A stretch of DNA of 64,000 nucleotides, taken from NCBI GenBank assembly GCA_949130495.1, contig OX422215.1, positions 14,361,302 through 14,425,301 on the forward strand, written 5' to 3'. This document shows, in pieces, positions 11,712 through 23,219 of this stretch. Made by a program: the position numbers and the translations under genes. The notes under the pieces were generated by a model that searched no databases, had not been told where the DNA came from, and was given only the letters and a program-made list of their open reading frames with translations. Position 1 is the first letter of the stretch. Every line of letters begins with the position of its first letter. The stretch comes from Sambucus nigra (lineage: Eukaryota > Streptophyta > Magnoliopsida > Dipsacales > Adoxaceae).

Positions 11712-12079
11712 GAAGAGGATGGAAATAAGGAAATTGGGCAAGTGAACCTCTCAAAGGGCGAGGCAGATGTTATCCTCGCTCTGGATGAAGGGGGACATAT
11801 GAAGTGGAGTATGACTACAAGGCCCAGACGAGTGAGGTAGACTTAGATTCTGAATGCGAGGCCAGAGCGAGGAGCCCCAAGTTCAAATTGTTTTTTAACC
11901 AGATAGGGGTGAAATATGACACAAGAATAGCCATCATAAGGAAAGTCATAGAATTTGTGCAACAACATGAATACCCCTCACTAAATTTATGGGACCAATT
12001 GGAAGGTTGATCAAGAAGTATACTTTCGAGGTGGTGTTTCCAGAGGCGGGTAGACAGGTTCCTTACTTACACAATCATC

Positions 12080-12600
12080 CATTGTATCACTGTATGTTAC
12101 AGCTATGATCAATGGAGTCTCATTTCCTAGAGCAATAATGGAAGGGGCTATTAGCATCATACCCATCAATACATTGTATGAAACAGGAATTGACCAGGAA
12201 AAGGTAGTACCAGTACCACTAGTGATTTTTGAATTTGACAATGCTGGAATGAAATATATCGGATATATAACTGTGGGAATCAATTTGGGGAACTTAACTT
12301 CCCACATTAAGTTCCATGTTATCAACGCTAACACCAGCTACTAACTACTCATTAGGAGGGTATCGATGCACACCCACGACAGAGTACCCTCCACTTACCA
12401 TCAATGTGCAACGTCCAACATTAGAGGTACATAAATCGTCATCAAACCCACGCAGAGACCCTTCACCGTTGAAGAGGCCCATCTGGTAGATGTTGCGTTC
12501 TATATGAAATTAGATGAGGAAAAGAAGGTCTTTGCAATAAATTTAGAAGGGAAGAAAATAGTTGAAGGAAGTATCCAGCAGAAAAAATATATTCATGATC
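12080..12600 (+). pseudogene. Tat-A protease remnant
   Basis: The readable segment from about 12100 has the plant gypsy protease pattern (INGVSFPRAIMEGA followed by IIP), and 12240-12400 carries the usual downstream stretch (YLLGR-like at 12343-12360). Where the catalytic D-x-G-x-S/A triad should be, the sequence reads MEGAIS, so the catalytic aspartate has been lost. It is preceded by frameshifted, poorly readable sequence at 11712-12080. Confidence 0.6.
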
Positions 12601-12969
12601 ACTTACGGGAAGGGTGATCCCCCACATAGCAAAAGGTAAGAGGAAAGTGGAGGAGGTGTATAAGCCTCCTCAAACTTGCAAAAAGGTGGTCTTGCCTGAT
12701 GGGAAGGTCATCTACTGCTTATAATGGTCTACGCGGGCGGTGATCTGGGATAAGAGCATCGACCCGGCACCTGAGTGTTTTGTTATTGATAAATACCATA
12801 TCGTTGAGCATGTCGAGAAACCGAACGAAGCTCCAGAATGCATACAGGATGGATCCAGAGAGCAACGACAAGAGTTAAAGGAGACCAATTTGGGGCCCAA
12901 AGGGTGTGAGAGCAGACCCATCCTAATATCCAATAGTCTGGAACCAAAATAGAAGGAAGAAGAGAAGAT

Positions 12970-14110
12970 AAAGCCAAATTAAGATTTATGAAGACTTTCG
13001 CTATTTGAATCGGGCATGTCCTAAAGATGAGGCCCTCTATCGAATATAGACATCTTGGTTGATACTATTGCAGGACATGAGATGTATAGTTTCATGGATG
13101 GATACGTCGGCTATAACCAGATCAAAATGGATCTGATAGATGCGGAGAAGACTGCCTTTCGCACACCATTGGGGAACTGCCACTACACAGTCACGCCTTT
13201 TGTATTGAATAATGTTGGGGCCACATACCAATGGACCATGATGGTAATCTTTCATGATCTATGTCATGATATATTATAGTTATAGGCATACGACTTGGTG
13301 GTGAAATCCAAGAAGGAAATCAAACATATATAGGACATCAGGAAAGTATTTGAGAGGTATCGTAGGTATAATATGAGAATGAATTCCTCCAAGCCTGCCT
13401 TTGGGGTTACCGCAGGAAAGTTTTTAGGTTTTGTCATAAATAGGCAAGGGGTGCAAGTAGACACATAGAAATGGAAAGCGATTGTGATGATGCCACCCCC
13501 CAAGAGTCAGAGGCAGCTTAAGAGTTTCCTAGGAAAGGTATCCTACCTGAGGAGGTTTATGCTCGCACTAGCGAAAGTAACACATCCATTCACACCCCTG
13601 TTAAAGGATAAATCCAAGTGGATTTGGGGAGAAGAGTAAAATAAGTCATTTGATAAGGTAAAAGAAATTTTAGCCTCTCCATCCACGATGATCCCACCAA
13701 AATTCGGAGCACCGTTGTTTCTCTAACTCACCTCAATAGAGAGATCCATAGCAACACTCTTAGCACAAGAGAAGTAAGTAGTAGAAAAGCCAGTCTAATA
13801 CTTGTTAAGAGTAATCCGTGGAATATAATCTAAATACACTAGCGTGGAGAGGCATTGTCTGGCCTTGGTTTTTGCAGCTCGAAAGTTGAGACATTATCTG
13901 CTAGCCTTCACAGTTCACATAGTCACCAAATTCGCCCCTATAAAGAACTTGTTAGCAAGAATAGTACTTGTAGGACGAGCAGCGAGATGGTTTTTGATAT
14001 TTTCATAGTATGATTTAAAGTGTGTAGTTCTTAAAGCAATCAAGAGTCCAATAGTGGCAGACCTATTGGCCCACTTCCCAAGTGGAAATTTTGAGCCCCC
14101 AATGAGGAAC
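12970..14110 (+). pseudogene. pol: Tat-A reverse transcriptase and RNase H (broken)
   Basis: The RT fingers and palm are readable in pieces: DFRYLNRACPKDE near 12990-13030, then HEMYSFMDGYVGYNQIKM in a 75-codon open piece at 13055-13276. The block that should hold the catalytic Y-x-D-D reads AYDLVVK near 13285, so the active site is damaged. The thumb and connection (KFLGFVINRQGVQ, LKSFLGKVSYLRRF) and RNase H (LVFAARKLRHYLLAF) follow to about 14100. At least nine stops interrupt it. Confidence 0.78.
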
Positions 14111-14139
14111 TGTCAGGGGAGAACTTCTGAGCATGCATG

Positions 14140-14650
14140 GTAGCAAAATGGACAAGTGGGAAATGGAGTTTGATGGCTCTAGCACTCAAGGAACATGAGG
14201 TACGGGCATCATACTCTCGAGCAGCAAGGAAAATATCACCCTCTCTTTCAAGTTAGACTTCAAATGATCAAAAAATGAGGGTGGGTATGAAACTCTCATT
14301 CTGGGCATATTAGAAGGATTCTAGAGGGGTGTCAAAGTACTATACATCTGGTGGGACTCTAAACTGGTAGTAAAATAGGTTAATGGGCAGTTTTCCCTCA
14401 AGCATGCTAACTTGGCACCCTATATGTATATCATCCAAAGGATTTTGGGACAGTTCCTGAAAGTGACTATTGCGATACATGAAAGAACAATGAATAGGCA
14501 CCCTAACGCACTGGCTATGATAGCTCAAAAGTTGGATATGGATGAGGGAGAAGCGACGCTCAGGGTGCGTCGTAGGATAGTACCTTCTAGGGTGAATTCT
14601 TTATTCCCAAGCAATGAGCAAGAAGGCTGGAGACACCTATTGGTAACGTA
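14140..14650 (+). pseudogene. Tat-A second (archaeal-type) RNase H remnant
   Basis: WEMEFDGSSTQGT near 14158 is the start of the extra RNase H domain found only in Tat-lineage plant elements; FDGS carries the first catalytic aspartate. NEGGYETLILGILE-like sequence follows near 14275. The 14412-14651 piece continues into the linker before integrase. Several stops are present. Confidence 0.65.
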
Positions 14651-16188
14651 GTTAGAGACAAGAAAAGGGACCATGAAGATATTGGAGTTGGCTATCTACC
14701 ACCTATCACAAGTAACACTTTATTTCAAGAGTCCTGGAGGATTCCTAACAAGGTGTGTTGGGGAGCAAGAAGAAAAAGCGAGGTTGGTAAAAATACACAA
14801 AAAACATTATGGGGACACCGACATCCCACTTTACCGCAGGCTGCATCGAGGGGTCTACTATTGGATTACCATGAGCATAGAGGTTGCCTGCCTGTAGCAA
14901 GGTTGTTTAAAGTGCCAAACACACTTCGATCATCCAGCAAAAGATAATTTTGTAGAAGACTTTGAAGATTAAAGGCAACCATATATTGTATATCTGAAAG
15001 ACGTTGAGCTACCCACGGAGAGAACGGATGAAATCTATCTTAGGAAGAGGGTAGCCCATTTTTACTTCATGGAAGGAGAGCTCTACAGGAAAGGTTACAA
15101 TGAGAAGGCACTGAAATGTATAGCTAAGGAAGACACGGAAAAGGTCCTGAAGGAATCCCATAAGCCCTCCCACATGGGGCGGTGCAAAGTTATATGATCA
15201 ACTGATAACGATGGGGTATTATTGGCCATCTATGGAAGCTGATTCCATTAGTTGCGTAAATAAGTGGAGAGCTTTCCAAGTACATGGCAACATCATGCAT
15301 GCCCCTTCTGTCAGCTTGTAAAGCCTAGTAACTCCATAACCTTTCCATACATGGGAATTTGACCTAATGGAAAAGATTATCCCATCCTCTCATGGTAAAG
15401 TGTTCATCATTATAGCTACAGAGTTATACACCAAGTGGGCGAAAGCCATTCCCCTGAGAAGGGTGACTGCCCAAGTGGTAACATAATTTATCAAGGAATA
15501 CATCATATGCAGATTCGATATTCCCAAGGTGGTACTCATAGACAATGGAAACAGTTTGGATGCAAATAGATGTCCCTCCTCACTGACAAATATAAAATCA
15601 TGCATAACAGCACAACCATCTCTTATACAAGGGAAATGGTCAAGTAGAGGCCACTAACAAGACCTTGATTAATTTTCTAAAAAAGATGCTGGAAGACATG
15701 ACAAGGGCATGGGATAAGAAGCTACCCATGGTGCTATGGGCATACCATACTTCGAAGTGAAAACCAACTGGGTTTACTCCATTCTCACGAGTGTACATAA
15801 CTGAAGTTGTCCTACTGGTGGAATTGGCGGTACCATCAGCTACGGTTGCTCTATGAAATGGGCTCATCCCTGACCCACGACACGTGCAGCTAGAGGCGTT
15901 AAATGAACACAGAGATAAAGCGAGGATAACTTCAAAGTTTACACCCAGCAGCTATCAAGAGCTTATGAAAACCTAGTCAAGCCCAAAGAATTTCAAGTGG
16001 GAGACTTGGTCCTCAGAGCATCTACTCATCACTTTCACAGCATGTCAGCATCGAAGTTCAAACCCAACTGGGAAGGTCCCTTTGTGGTGAGAGGAGTGGG
16101 GAAGTCAGGATACTGCCAAATTTTGAATCCGGAGAGTGACTATCTCCAATCCATTAATTCCAAATGGCTAAATAGGTACTATGCCTAG
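14651..16188 (+). pseudogene. Tat-A integrase (broken)
   Basis: The zinc-binding N-terminus is readable around 15000-15300 (LRKRVAHFYFMEGELYRKGY, ESHKPSHMGRCK). The core follows in frames broken by many stops. The C-terminal domain is open at 15997-16188 (GDLVLRAS to SKWLNRYYA), ending at the normal end of plant gypsy integrases. It cannot be functional. Confidence 0.7.
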
Positions 16189-17130
16189 TTTTGTGTAAAA
16201 CATTTATTTCTGTAGAAGAACCCGAGCAGTTTTCTCTCATACTAGAAAAGTTTTTTTTTATTTGCGAAAACTTAATAGAGCAATACCATATTGTAAATAG
16301 TACAAAATAGTAAAGAAAAGAAATAACAGCACTTTTGATCATTGTTAATGCTTGCCTTGATTAGCCATCTATATGAGATAGACCTAACAAAATATACTTT
16401 TCTTTTAGAAATGTTCTCTACTAGGATAGAAGAGGGTGAAAAAAAAAGGAACTTTCTCATTACACTTGGGGGGTAAGTCCATCCTAAAAGAAAGTATACT
16501 GAGCAAAGTCCTCCTATACATAGCAAACAGCTATAACGTTAGTCACCTGACTAGTAGGAGGACAACCTCCAAGTAATAAACTTTTTTAGAAAACAAATCT
16601 TAACCTATGTAAAGTACGAAAGCTCTTACAGAAAATGTAGATGAAGGAACCCATGGACTAGGGGCTAGCTAATTTAATTGTATTTTAATAAAACAGAACC
16701 TAAGGGAAGGAGATGGGGTCACCCCCCCCCCCCTCCAAGCTATTCCTTATGAATACAAGTAATAATGTGCAGGAACACCCCCGCAGACAGGAGGGGGTGA
16801 TTCAAAATAATAACATGCAAACACCTCGCAATCATAAGAGGTGCGTCTAAAAGAATAATGCATATATATATATACATAACTTGCAGATTAATGCAAGTAC
16901 CCCGCAGTATATGGGGCAACCTAAGTTAACCAAATACTCACAGAAATTAGATCAGGTCTTACTAAAAAAAAATCAAAAGTATATATGGGAAGCAAGGGAA
17001 AAGGAAAATGGAGAAACAAAACATCATTTATTTTCCTCATTTAAAATAACCAAATGTTGTACACATAGAAGCCAAACTACCACAAACTAAGAACTAGCTT
17101 ATCCACTAGAAATAATAAAAAAAAATGGGA
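16189..17130 (+). other. Region downstream of Tat-A pol, with short repeats
   Basis: No coding capacity. It includes a C run near 16723-16733 and degenerate repeats at 16770-16920 in which a GCAGG/GCAAG segment is followed by a CCCCGCA-type segment, a pattern seen behind pol in Tat elements. No LTR copy follows, so the 3' end of Tat-A is lost or lies elsewhere. Confidence 0.45.
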
Positions 17131-17360
17131 TCTTCCTATTAAGTCCCATTTATATGAAATATTTCCTAATAAGTCCCATCGCAACATTTTTTCTATAATA
17201 GGTCCTATTTGTACATATAGTGAATATTCACTGTATGTTTACAAATAGGACTTATTGGAACAAAAATCTTTTCTCATGGGCCCTGATGGAGAAAAAATAA
17301 AATGTTAGGACCTATTGAACTACATACTTAGTAAATGGGACTAATTAGTAAAAACCCCAA
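17131..17360. mobile_element. MITE-like palindromic repeat (copy 1)
   Basis: About 220 bp with imperfect terminal inverted repeats (CTATTAAGTCCCATTTA on the left; the complement of CTAATTAGTCCCATTTACTA on the right) and a 14-bp palindrome, AGTGAATATTCACT, at 17219-17232. A diverged relative at 44126-44350 keeps the order of motifs. There is no coding sequence. I could not fix a target-site duplication. Confidence 0.45.
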
Positions 17361-17479
17361 AAAGTGGATCTTCACGGGTAAGGGCGCTGGCATATAATGG
17401 ACCAGCCTCCTACAAGAACTCCTCCTCTAGCCTAGCTAGCTTGGGCTTATCTTCCTGATCCCATTATACCTAGAGAGGC

Positions 17480-18300
17480 TTGGAAGTACCATAAATATAG
17501 ATGCTGATCTTGGAAATAAAAATATTGTGGATATCCCTATTATTGTGGACAAAACTAATAGCGTCTAAGGGAATTCCCAGTCAACTAATAAAGTTTTTTA
17601 TCCCAAGTCATTTGACGGATGCAACCAACAATAGAGGAGTAGCTCTAATAATTTTGGATGTTGGACAGATCACTCAAACACATGTGATGCAAGGAAGTGT
17701 TAGACCAACTGAGATTAATGGGAAGAGTGTAAATTTAAGAACCCCTCTTAAAGTTACGGTAGTTGATCATATGATTTAACTCAAGGTGCAAACATTTTAT
17801 GCTATAGTATTAAGGATTTAAAAACCTCCTCTAAGTTTCAAAGTCATGCCACAAGAAGATGTCGCCTTATGGCCAAGAATGGTATTGTTATTCGAGAGGA
17901 TTCGAAAGATGAATACCTCAGAAAACAAACCACAAACTTGAAGAACATAAATCATAATATTTATGTAGGAGATAGTGAGAACTCTTCTGATGAGTCTAAT
18001 GATAAAATGATGCCGTTATAACCAATATCAAATGGCGTTCCGTCTTTTCTATGGGATGAAGAGAAAGAATATAAATATGGAACTGATTTATTTATTGAAA
18101 TCCCAATCATCGATTCCACCCAATCTCGTGTTGAAAGAATCGGTGGAAAAACTCAAACTCAAATGACTTCAATTAGTAATTCTTTTGCGATTCTAGGCAA
18201 TGTTAAAGATAATTCAGTTGAGGTGAAAGGATATAATCGGGAGAGAGATAAGGAAATGGATTTTTTTCCATATTTAATTACATAGGATAAATCGTCTCTC
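17480..18300 (+). pseudogene. Degenerate coding remnant, family not recognised
   Basis: Pieces of open frame run through 17501-18290 with several stops and shifts. One frame from about 17780 to 18010 and 18020 to 18280 is fairly continuous, is charged and Asn/Ser-rich, and ends in TSISNSFAILGNVKD. The latter vaguely resembles sequence after the zinc knuckle in plant LINE ORF1 proteins, but I cannot support that assignment. Confidence 0.25.
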
Positions 18301-18799
18301 AAACGTAATTTTCTGCTAATTGCTACTCTTTTAAGATCTTGAAAATTTTCTTAATTTATTTGCTTTAGCGCTTGTAAGTTTCTTGGAGAGGATTTTTCTC
18401 CATCTATTAATAAAATATTTTCTTTTTGCTTGAAAAAAGAAAAGACCTTAGTTTTTCCCTTAGGACTATTTTACATTTCCACTTTTATTATGTTGTATTG
18501 GCCCAATTCTGTATAATGCCACAACCTCTATTTATGAGGCAGTTTTTTTCTAAAATTACGCTTCCTGTATTTTGATCATAATGACTGCGACCCTCTAGCT
18601 GTGGATCCACCTCTGATTTTATAGGTCCTTACTACGGTCTTATGCATTAGAATACCTGGGAGTACTTGGAAGATTTCTGGATGAGATACTTTGGTATTCC
18701 TCCTCCTACGGTGTCACACTTTAAACCCTTGAAAACAAGTGGAACCTGTAAGCTGAAGGACTGCCCCAAATTATGTGTGTATTGATTCATTCTTTATAG
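18301..18799. other. No recognisable gene
   Basis: AT-rich sequence between two degenerate coding remnants. It may include an intron of the following remnant, but no splice pair can be defended. Confidence 0.35.
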
Positions 18800-19190
18800 G
18801 ATCTTATGACTGTAGGGATCAAATGGAGGCCGCGGAGGGTATTCATAGAGTCGAGGAAGATACGTGCTCTACTAATAATTAGGAACTTGAAAAAAGTTCA
18901 ACTGCAGCTGCTACTAACAAAGTCCATACTGCAAAGGCTAGGAACAAAGAGTCTGGACCCTTTAGCTGTAGCACTGTGCTTATAAGGGATTCGGCGGCCC
19001 TCAATTATCCTTTTATTATGAACGAAGAACGGCTTGTCTAGGCTTGGGAATTTTTGGAGGGAACCATCTGCACTATTCCTTCCGTAGATCAGAGGCCATG
19101 CTTCGCGGTCCCTGATGACGGAGTTTCCTTTCCCTTTCGTGCCTTTCTTTTAGGTCTATAGCTTCCAGTCCTAGTGTCAGTGAGGAAGAT
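18800..19190 (+). pseudogene. Transposase_28-like (putative gypsy-type transposon) protein, 5' part
   Basis: Readable segments (a stretch ending FPFRAFLLGL, a stop at 19158-19160, then LPVLVSVRKI) match the plan of the plant 'putative gypsy type transposon' domain, which in Tat elements is found in antisense accessory genes. The frame continues after the Athila-like insertion at 27410. Stops occur near 18880, 19040 and 19158. Its function is unknown even in intact members. Confidence 0.5.
19186..19190. repeat. Target-site duplication AAGAT (left)
   Basis: Matches 27410-27414. Removing the element and one copy restores a continuous frame in the host remnant, which confirms the boundaries. Confidence 0.88.
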
Positions 19191-20761
19191 TAACGCCACT
19201 CAAAATATGTCTCTAGTGAGTGCTAATTACGATTTAAGTGCAAAAGGGTCGCATAAGTAATAAACCTGGTAAGACGGGGTCAAATCCTCATGGAAATAGG
19301 ACGTCGAACGTGATGGCAGATAGGACAGATGCTTAATGCTAAACTGACTCAGAAAAAGAAAGGAAAAGGTGATGAGTTTTGAATTTTATCAATGAAATAA
19401 TGGAAATTAATTGAACAAATAATTAAATTACGTATGTAGAATTAAATTAATTGTGAATTAATTAATATGAAGGAGAAAATTAGGTTGGACTACAATCTCC
19501 TGAACCCTACTATGTTTACTGGATATAAAAACTAATTGTGAATTAGATAACTAATTAAACCATAGACTTTATTAATTTCTAGCATTACATATATGAAGGT
19601 ACAAGCCCGCATCATATATAATCAAGAATAGAAATAAAACGGTGTCGGAAGAACAGACACGCGCGTCGCATTCTTAAACACCCTGGTTACCAAGGGCAAA
19701 CGAGATTAAAAGTCCTACGACAATTATAAAACTAAACAACATGATTCAATCATTTATTTAATTCAGATAATTATGTTTATATCCATGCAAACCACATTGG
19801 GTTGTGTTCATGCATTCCAACCCTTAGAAATCTAGACGGACATTGTGAAACTATGTTTAAACTAGAAATATATGTTGTAAGAAATCATAATTATGTGAAA
19901 AGTGAGATTGAACATGCAAAGAAGAATCTTTAACCAAGAAATAATGAATCGCCTACTAAAAATATAAAAGCAAGTGAAAGCTATGAAAAACATATTACTT
20001 GGAATGAAGAACCTTGAATTAATCCAAAAAGGCGGAACAAAATGTTAAACAAGATGAATCCTAGGGTTCTTGGCTTCAAAAACTTCTCAAAACTAACTAA
20101 AAAGAAGCCTTATAATGTCTATATGATTAAAGAATAAATACCTCACGTTATTTTAAGTGTTTGCACCATGCACAACATTATTTTTAAGGAATGAATAATT
20201 AAAAATCTGCCCAGGCGAATCCTTTCTGCTTTTCTTCCTTATTTGGCGAACCGATTTGGTGTTTACTAGTTTGGGGAACCGATTCTGCTTCTTATTCATA
20301 TATTCGATTTGGTGATGATAGTGTGGCGAACTGGTTAGGGGATGATTTCATCGATTCAGTTCGGTAACTTTATATTTTTCTTCCTTTTTTTCCTTGATTT
20401 CTTCTCAACTTCAAAGTTTCATAACTATTCACCCGGGACTTGGATTTGGATGTCGTTTCTTCCTACGTTCTTATGAACTTGAGCTCTTCCAATTTCCTTA
20501 GGTTCCGTGTCAGGGTTCTTGGTATAAAATTATTTTTTTGCCCTTGACTTTTCTTCTTTTCTTTCTCTTTTGATTTTGATATTTCTCTTTTCTTCACTTG
20601 CATAAAATATGCAAAATGTACTAGAAATACACAAAACTCAATGCAATGGATGGAAGATGTCAGTAGGAAACATATGAGATAAACCAATACAAATTACACT
20701 ACCCAGGGTAATAAAATTCTCTAAATTATGAGAATAAGTCGGAAGAATTTATGCCTAATCA
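19191..20761 (-). repeat. 3' LTR of the Athila-like element
   Basis: 1571 bp, homologous to 25845-27409. On the minus strand it begins TGATTAGGCATAAATTC and is preceded by the polypurine tract TATGGGGGTT (complement of 20762-20772). Confidence 0.88.
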
Positions 20762-23219
20762 AACCCCCATAACTTAGAACTTGATCGTCCCAAGTAATGT
20801 AAAAGAATCAAAGCGTGACCCAACACTTAACAAACATGTTATTGGGATTGAATACCTCTTCCGGGAGCAAGAGATTTCGTTTAGCGTATGCAACAAGCCT
20901 TTAAACCCCTAGGTTAACCTAGTAGGACGAGTTGTGTCTCGTGAAGGTTTGCAGTGAATATATACACAAAAATCATTTTCGACTAAAAGAAAACTCAAAA
21001 TATTTAAAAATTGTACAATTTAAACTCTCTAAAAATCGTCACCACAAATTTATATTCAAGAGTCTCACATCATAGTATGTGTTCACGAAGCCAAAAATTA
21101 AACCGCTAATTTCCACCGATTGATCATTACATTACTTTTCAAAAGTTCATTTTAATTAAATTTCTTACGGATGCTCTCATAAACGAATTACTCAAAATGT
21201 GGCTATATCTCTCGGTATGTGTGAAATAAAGAGTAAATAAATTTGAATGCAAATTCACGTACACAAATTTGAAAGACGGAATATTTATGGTGATAAGTTC
21301 TCACCATCGGAATACGATCATTGGAAAACGGTAAACATCATCTCTTATTCACACCAATTGATCTCTCTTATCATCCTTTCGTGTTTAAGCTCTCCACGCG
21401 GTAATTACTTTTGCAATTCGGACTCGGTTAGGACTTTCTCGGGTTTTAAGGTGTATTGGATAAAATTGGAAATGGTTGGTAAATTCGGAATTGAAAAATG
21501 TTCTTATTATGCCCTTTAGTGCTTTTTCGGGTCTTTGCTCATTTTTTTCCATTTTTTTTATTTTTCAAATTTTTCTTTTCTTGCTATTTTTTTTGTTGAG
21601 CATTTGTCTCTTTTAATTTTTTTCTTGCCCCTTTTTATTGCACTTTTTGGACTTAATTGATGAAATTCAATTTTCACAATTCTGGGCCAATTGATCTTTC
21701 GGGTTACAAACGAAAGGGAAAATTTCATTTGGCTCAAAATGGCTAGCAAAAAGACAATTTTTTTCTACTTTTTATGGCTGATTTTTGGATAAACGAACAA
21801 TGGGCCTAACTTCATATGTTCAAATTACTACTTATTTTACCATATGTATCTCAAGAATAATTTAGTTTAGAGATATTTTAGCGCACTTTTCAAGATAACA
21901 TCTCACACAATTCCCGTAACCGATTAAAAAAAGGTATTGAGATCTTCAACGACTTATTTAAATGCTTAAATGAACTTTGAGTTAACCATTAACTCAGTTT
22001 GATTTTAAAAACTCAAAAAAAGTGATAGGCTCGAAATCTCACCGGGTTAGTTAATCTCCACACTTATTCGCATAGTCGTCAATTTTCGCTCAATTTCCAT
22101 CTTTAGTGAATTTCGACTTTGTGCATATGATTTTTACAATTTGAGGCTTTAAAAGAAATTTTGGGACATTTCCAAAAAATTTAAATTCCAATTTTTTATT
22201 TATTTTGAAGAAAAATATTTTTGGCTTTTTCAAGTTTTTCAATTGTTTTTTGAAATTTTCTAATTTTTTGGGCATTTTAAAAATTTGTGGAGTTTTTAAA
22301 AGACGCACTTGTCACCCCCCCCCCCCCCCAACTTAGACTTTTGCATTGTTCTCAATCAAAAGGACTAAAAGCTAAAGAAGAAAAGGAATAAGTAAGACAA
22401 ATAAAACAAGCAAATATTTAAAATGCAAAAATACACTATATAACTCCAACACATGACTCAAAAATAAATAAATAAAATTAAAAAATCACCCCTTACGCAT
22501 CGGGGGTGCGACGACATCTCTCTTTCTCCACTTAAAACTCATCCGACCCCACATACGAGGTCCGATACTCTCCTCGTCTCTCCCGTCCTCACATCGTAAA
22601 AAAATAGTCAGAAGAAATTTGAACCTTCCCATAGATAATGGTGTCACCTTGAGGTTCATGATATTTGTCATGAATGGGGTTCTCATGGTGCTCAATCGAA
22701 TTGCAACTTACTTGTCCCAACTTGGAGAGAACATCTCTATTAAAATTGGAGGGACATGCTAAACCTATATCTCTTTTCACTTCGAGAATACATGGGTCGG
22801 CTCTAAATCGATCGAGACTCGAGTCCTCTCCTCAGTCGCAGTCGAGGACTCAAGTGACATGAGTGGATGGTCAAAAATAAGGAATTCATCTATATTATTT
22901 TTTCATTCGATCTCTTATAAGTTACTAAAGGAGTCCAATAGAGATTCGACTTCAATAGTGAGGGTCTTATCCACCGGCTCAAATTATTTCTCAAATTTTT
23001 CTATGATAACGTTTCCTAACTCCCTTTCTTTCTCATCCTTGGAATACTCTCTCGCATTCTCATATAAAATCTCTCGCCACTCACGCCTACGAACTCTCTT
23101 TCGCTCTCAATATTGATCACTAAACACGTATCCCCCACCTCTCAATCAATGTCAGGATTATCGTTATCATTTGATGTAATAAGACATACCCCTACCGGCT
23201 CTCTCGTGTAGTTCCTCTT
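20762..23219 (-). other. Non-coding 3' internal region of the Athila-like element
   Basis: No protein domain is visible on either strand. It contains T-rich/A-rich stretches (21540-21620, 22140-22280) that give meaningless Lys/Phe-rich frames and a 15-base C run at 22315-22329. Autonomous Athila elements have RT, RNase H and integrase here. The lack of even degenerate traces suggests they were deleted before this copy was made. Confidence 0.65.

Larger units (their letters stand above)
10071..16188 (+). mobile_element. Tat-A internal region (degenerate Ty3/gypsy, Tat lineage)
   Basis: The internal region begins with a primer-site-like sequence, TGGTGACTCCGTTGGGGA (10073-10090), typical in form of Tat-type plant elements. 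In order it holds gag, protease, RT-RNase H, a second (archaeal-type) RNase H, and integrase. The extra RNase H before integrase is the hallmark of the Tat lineage. All frames carry many stops and frameshifts. No matching direct 3' LTR is found downstream; the only other copy of the LTR is inverted at 44888-62723. Confidence 0.8.

Noticed and set aside
17480..18300. LINE ORF1 assignment
   Set aside because: Only a loose resemblance of one short segment; no zinc knuckle, endonuclease or RT could be read.
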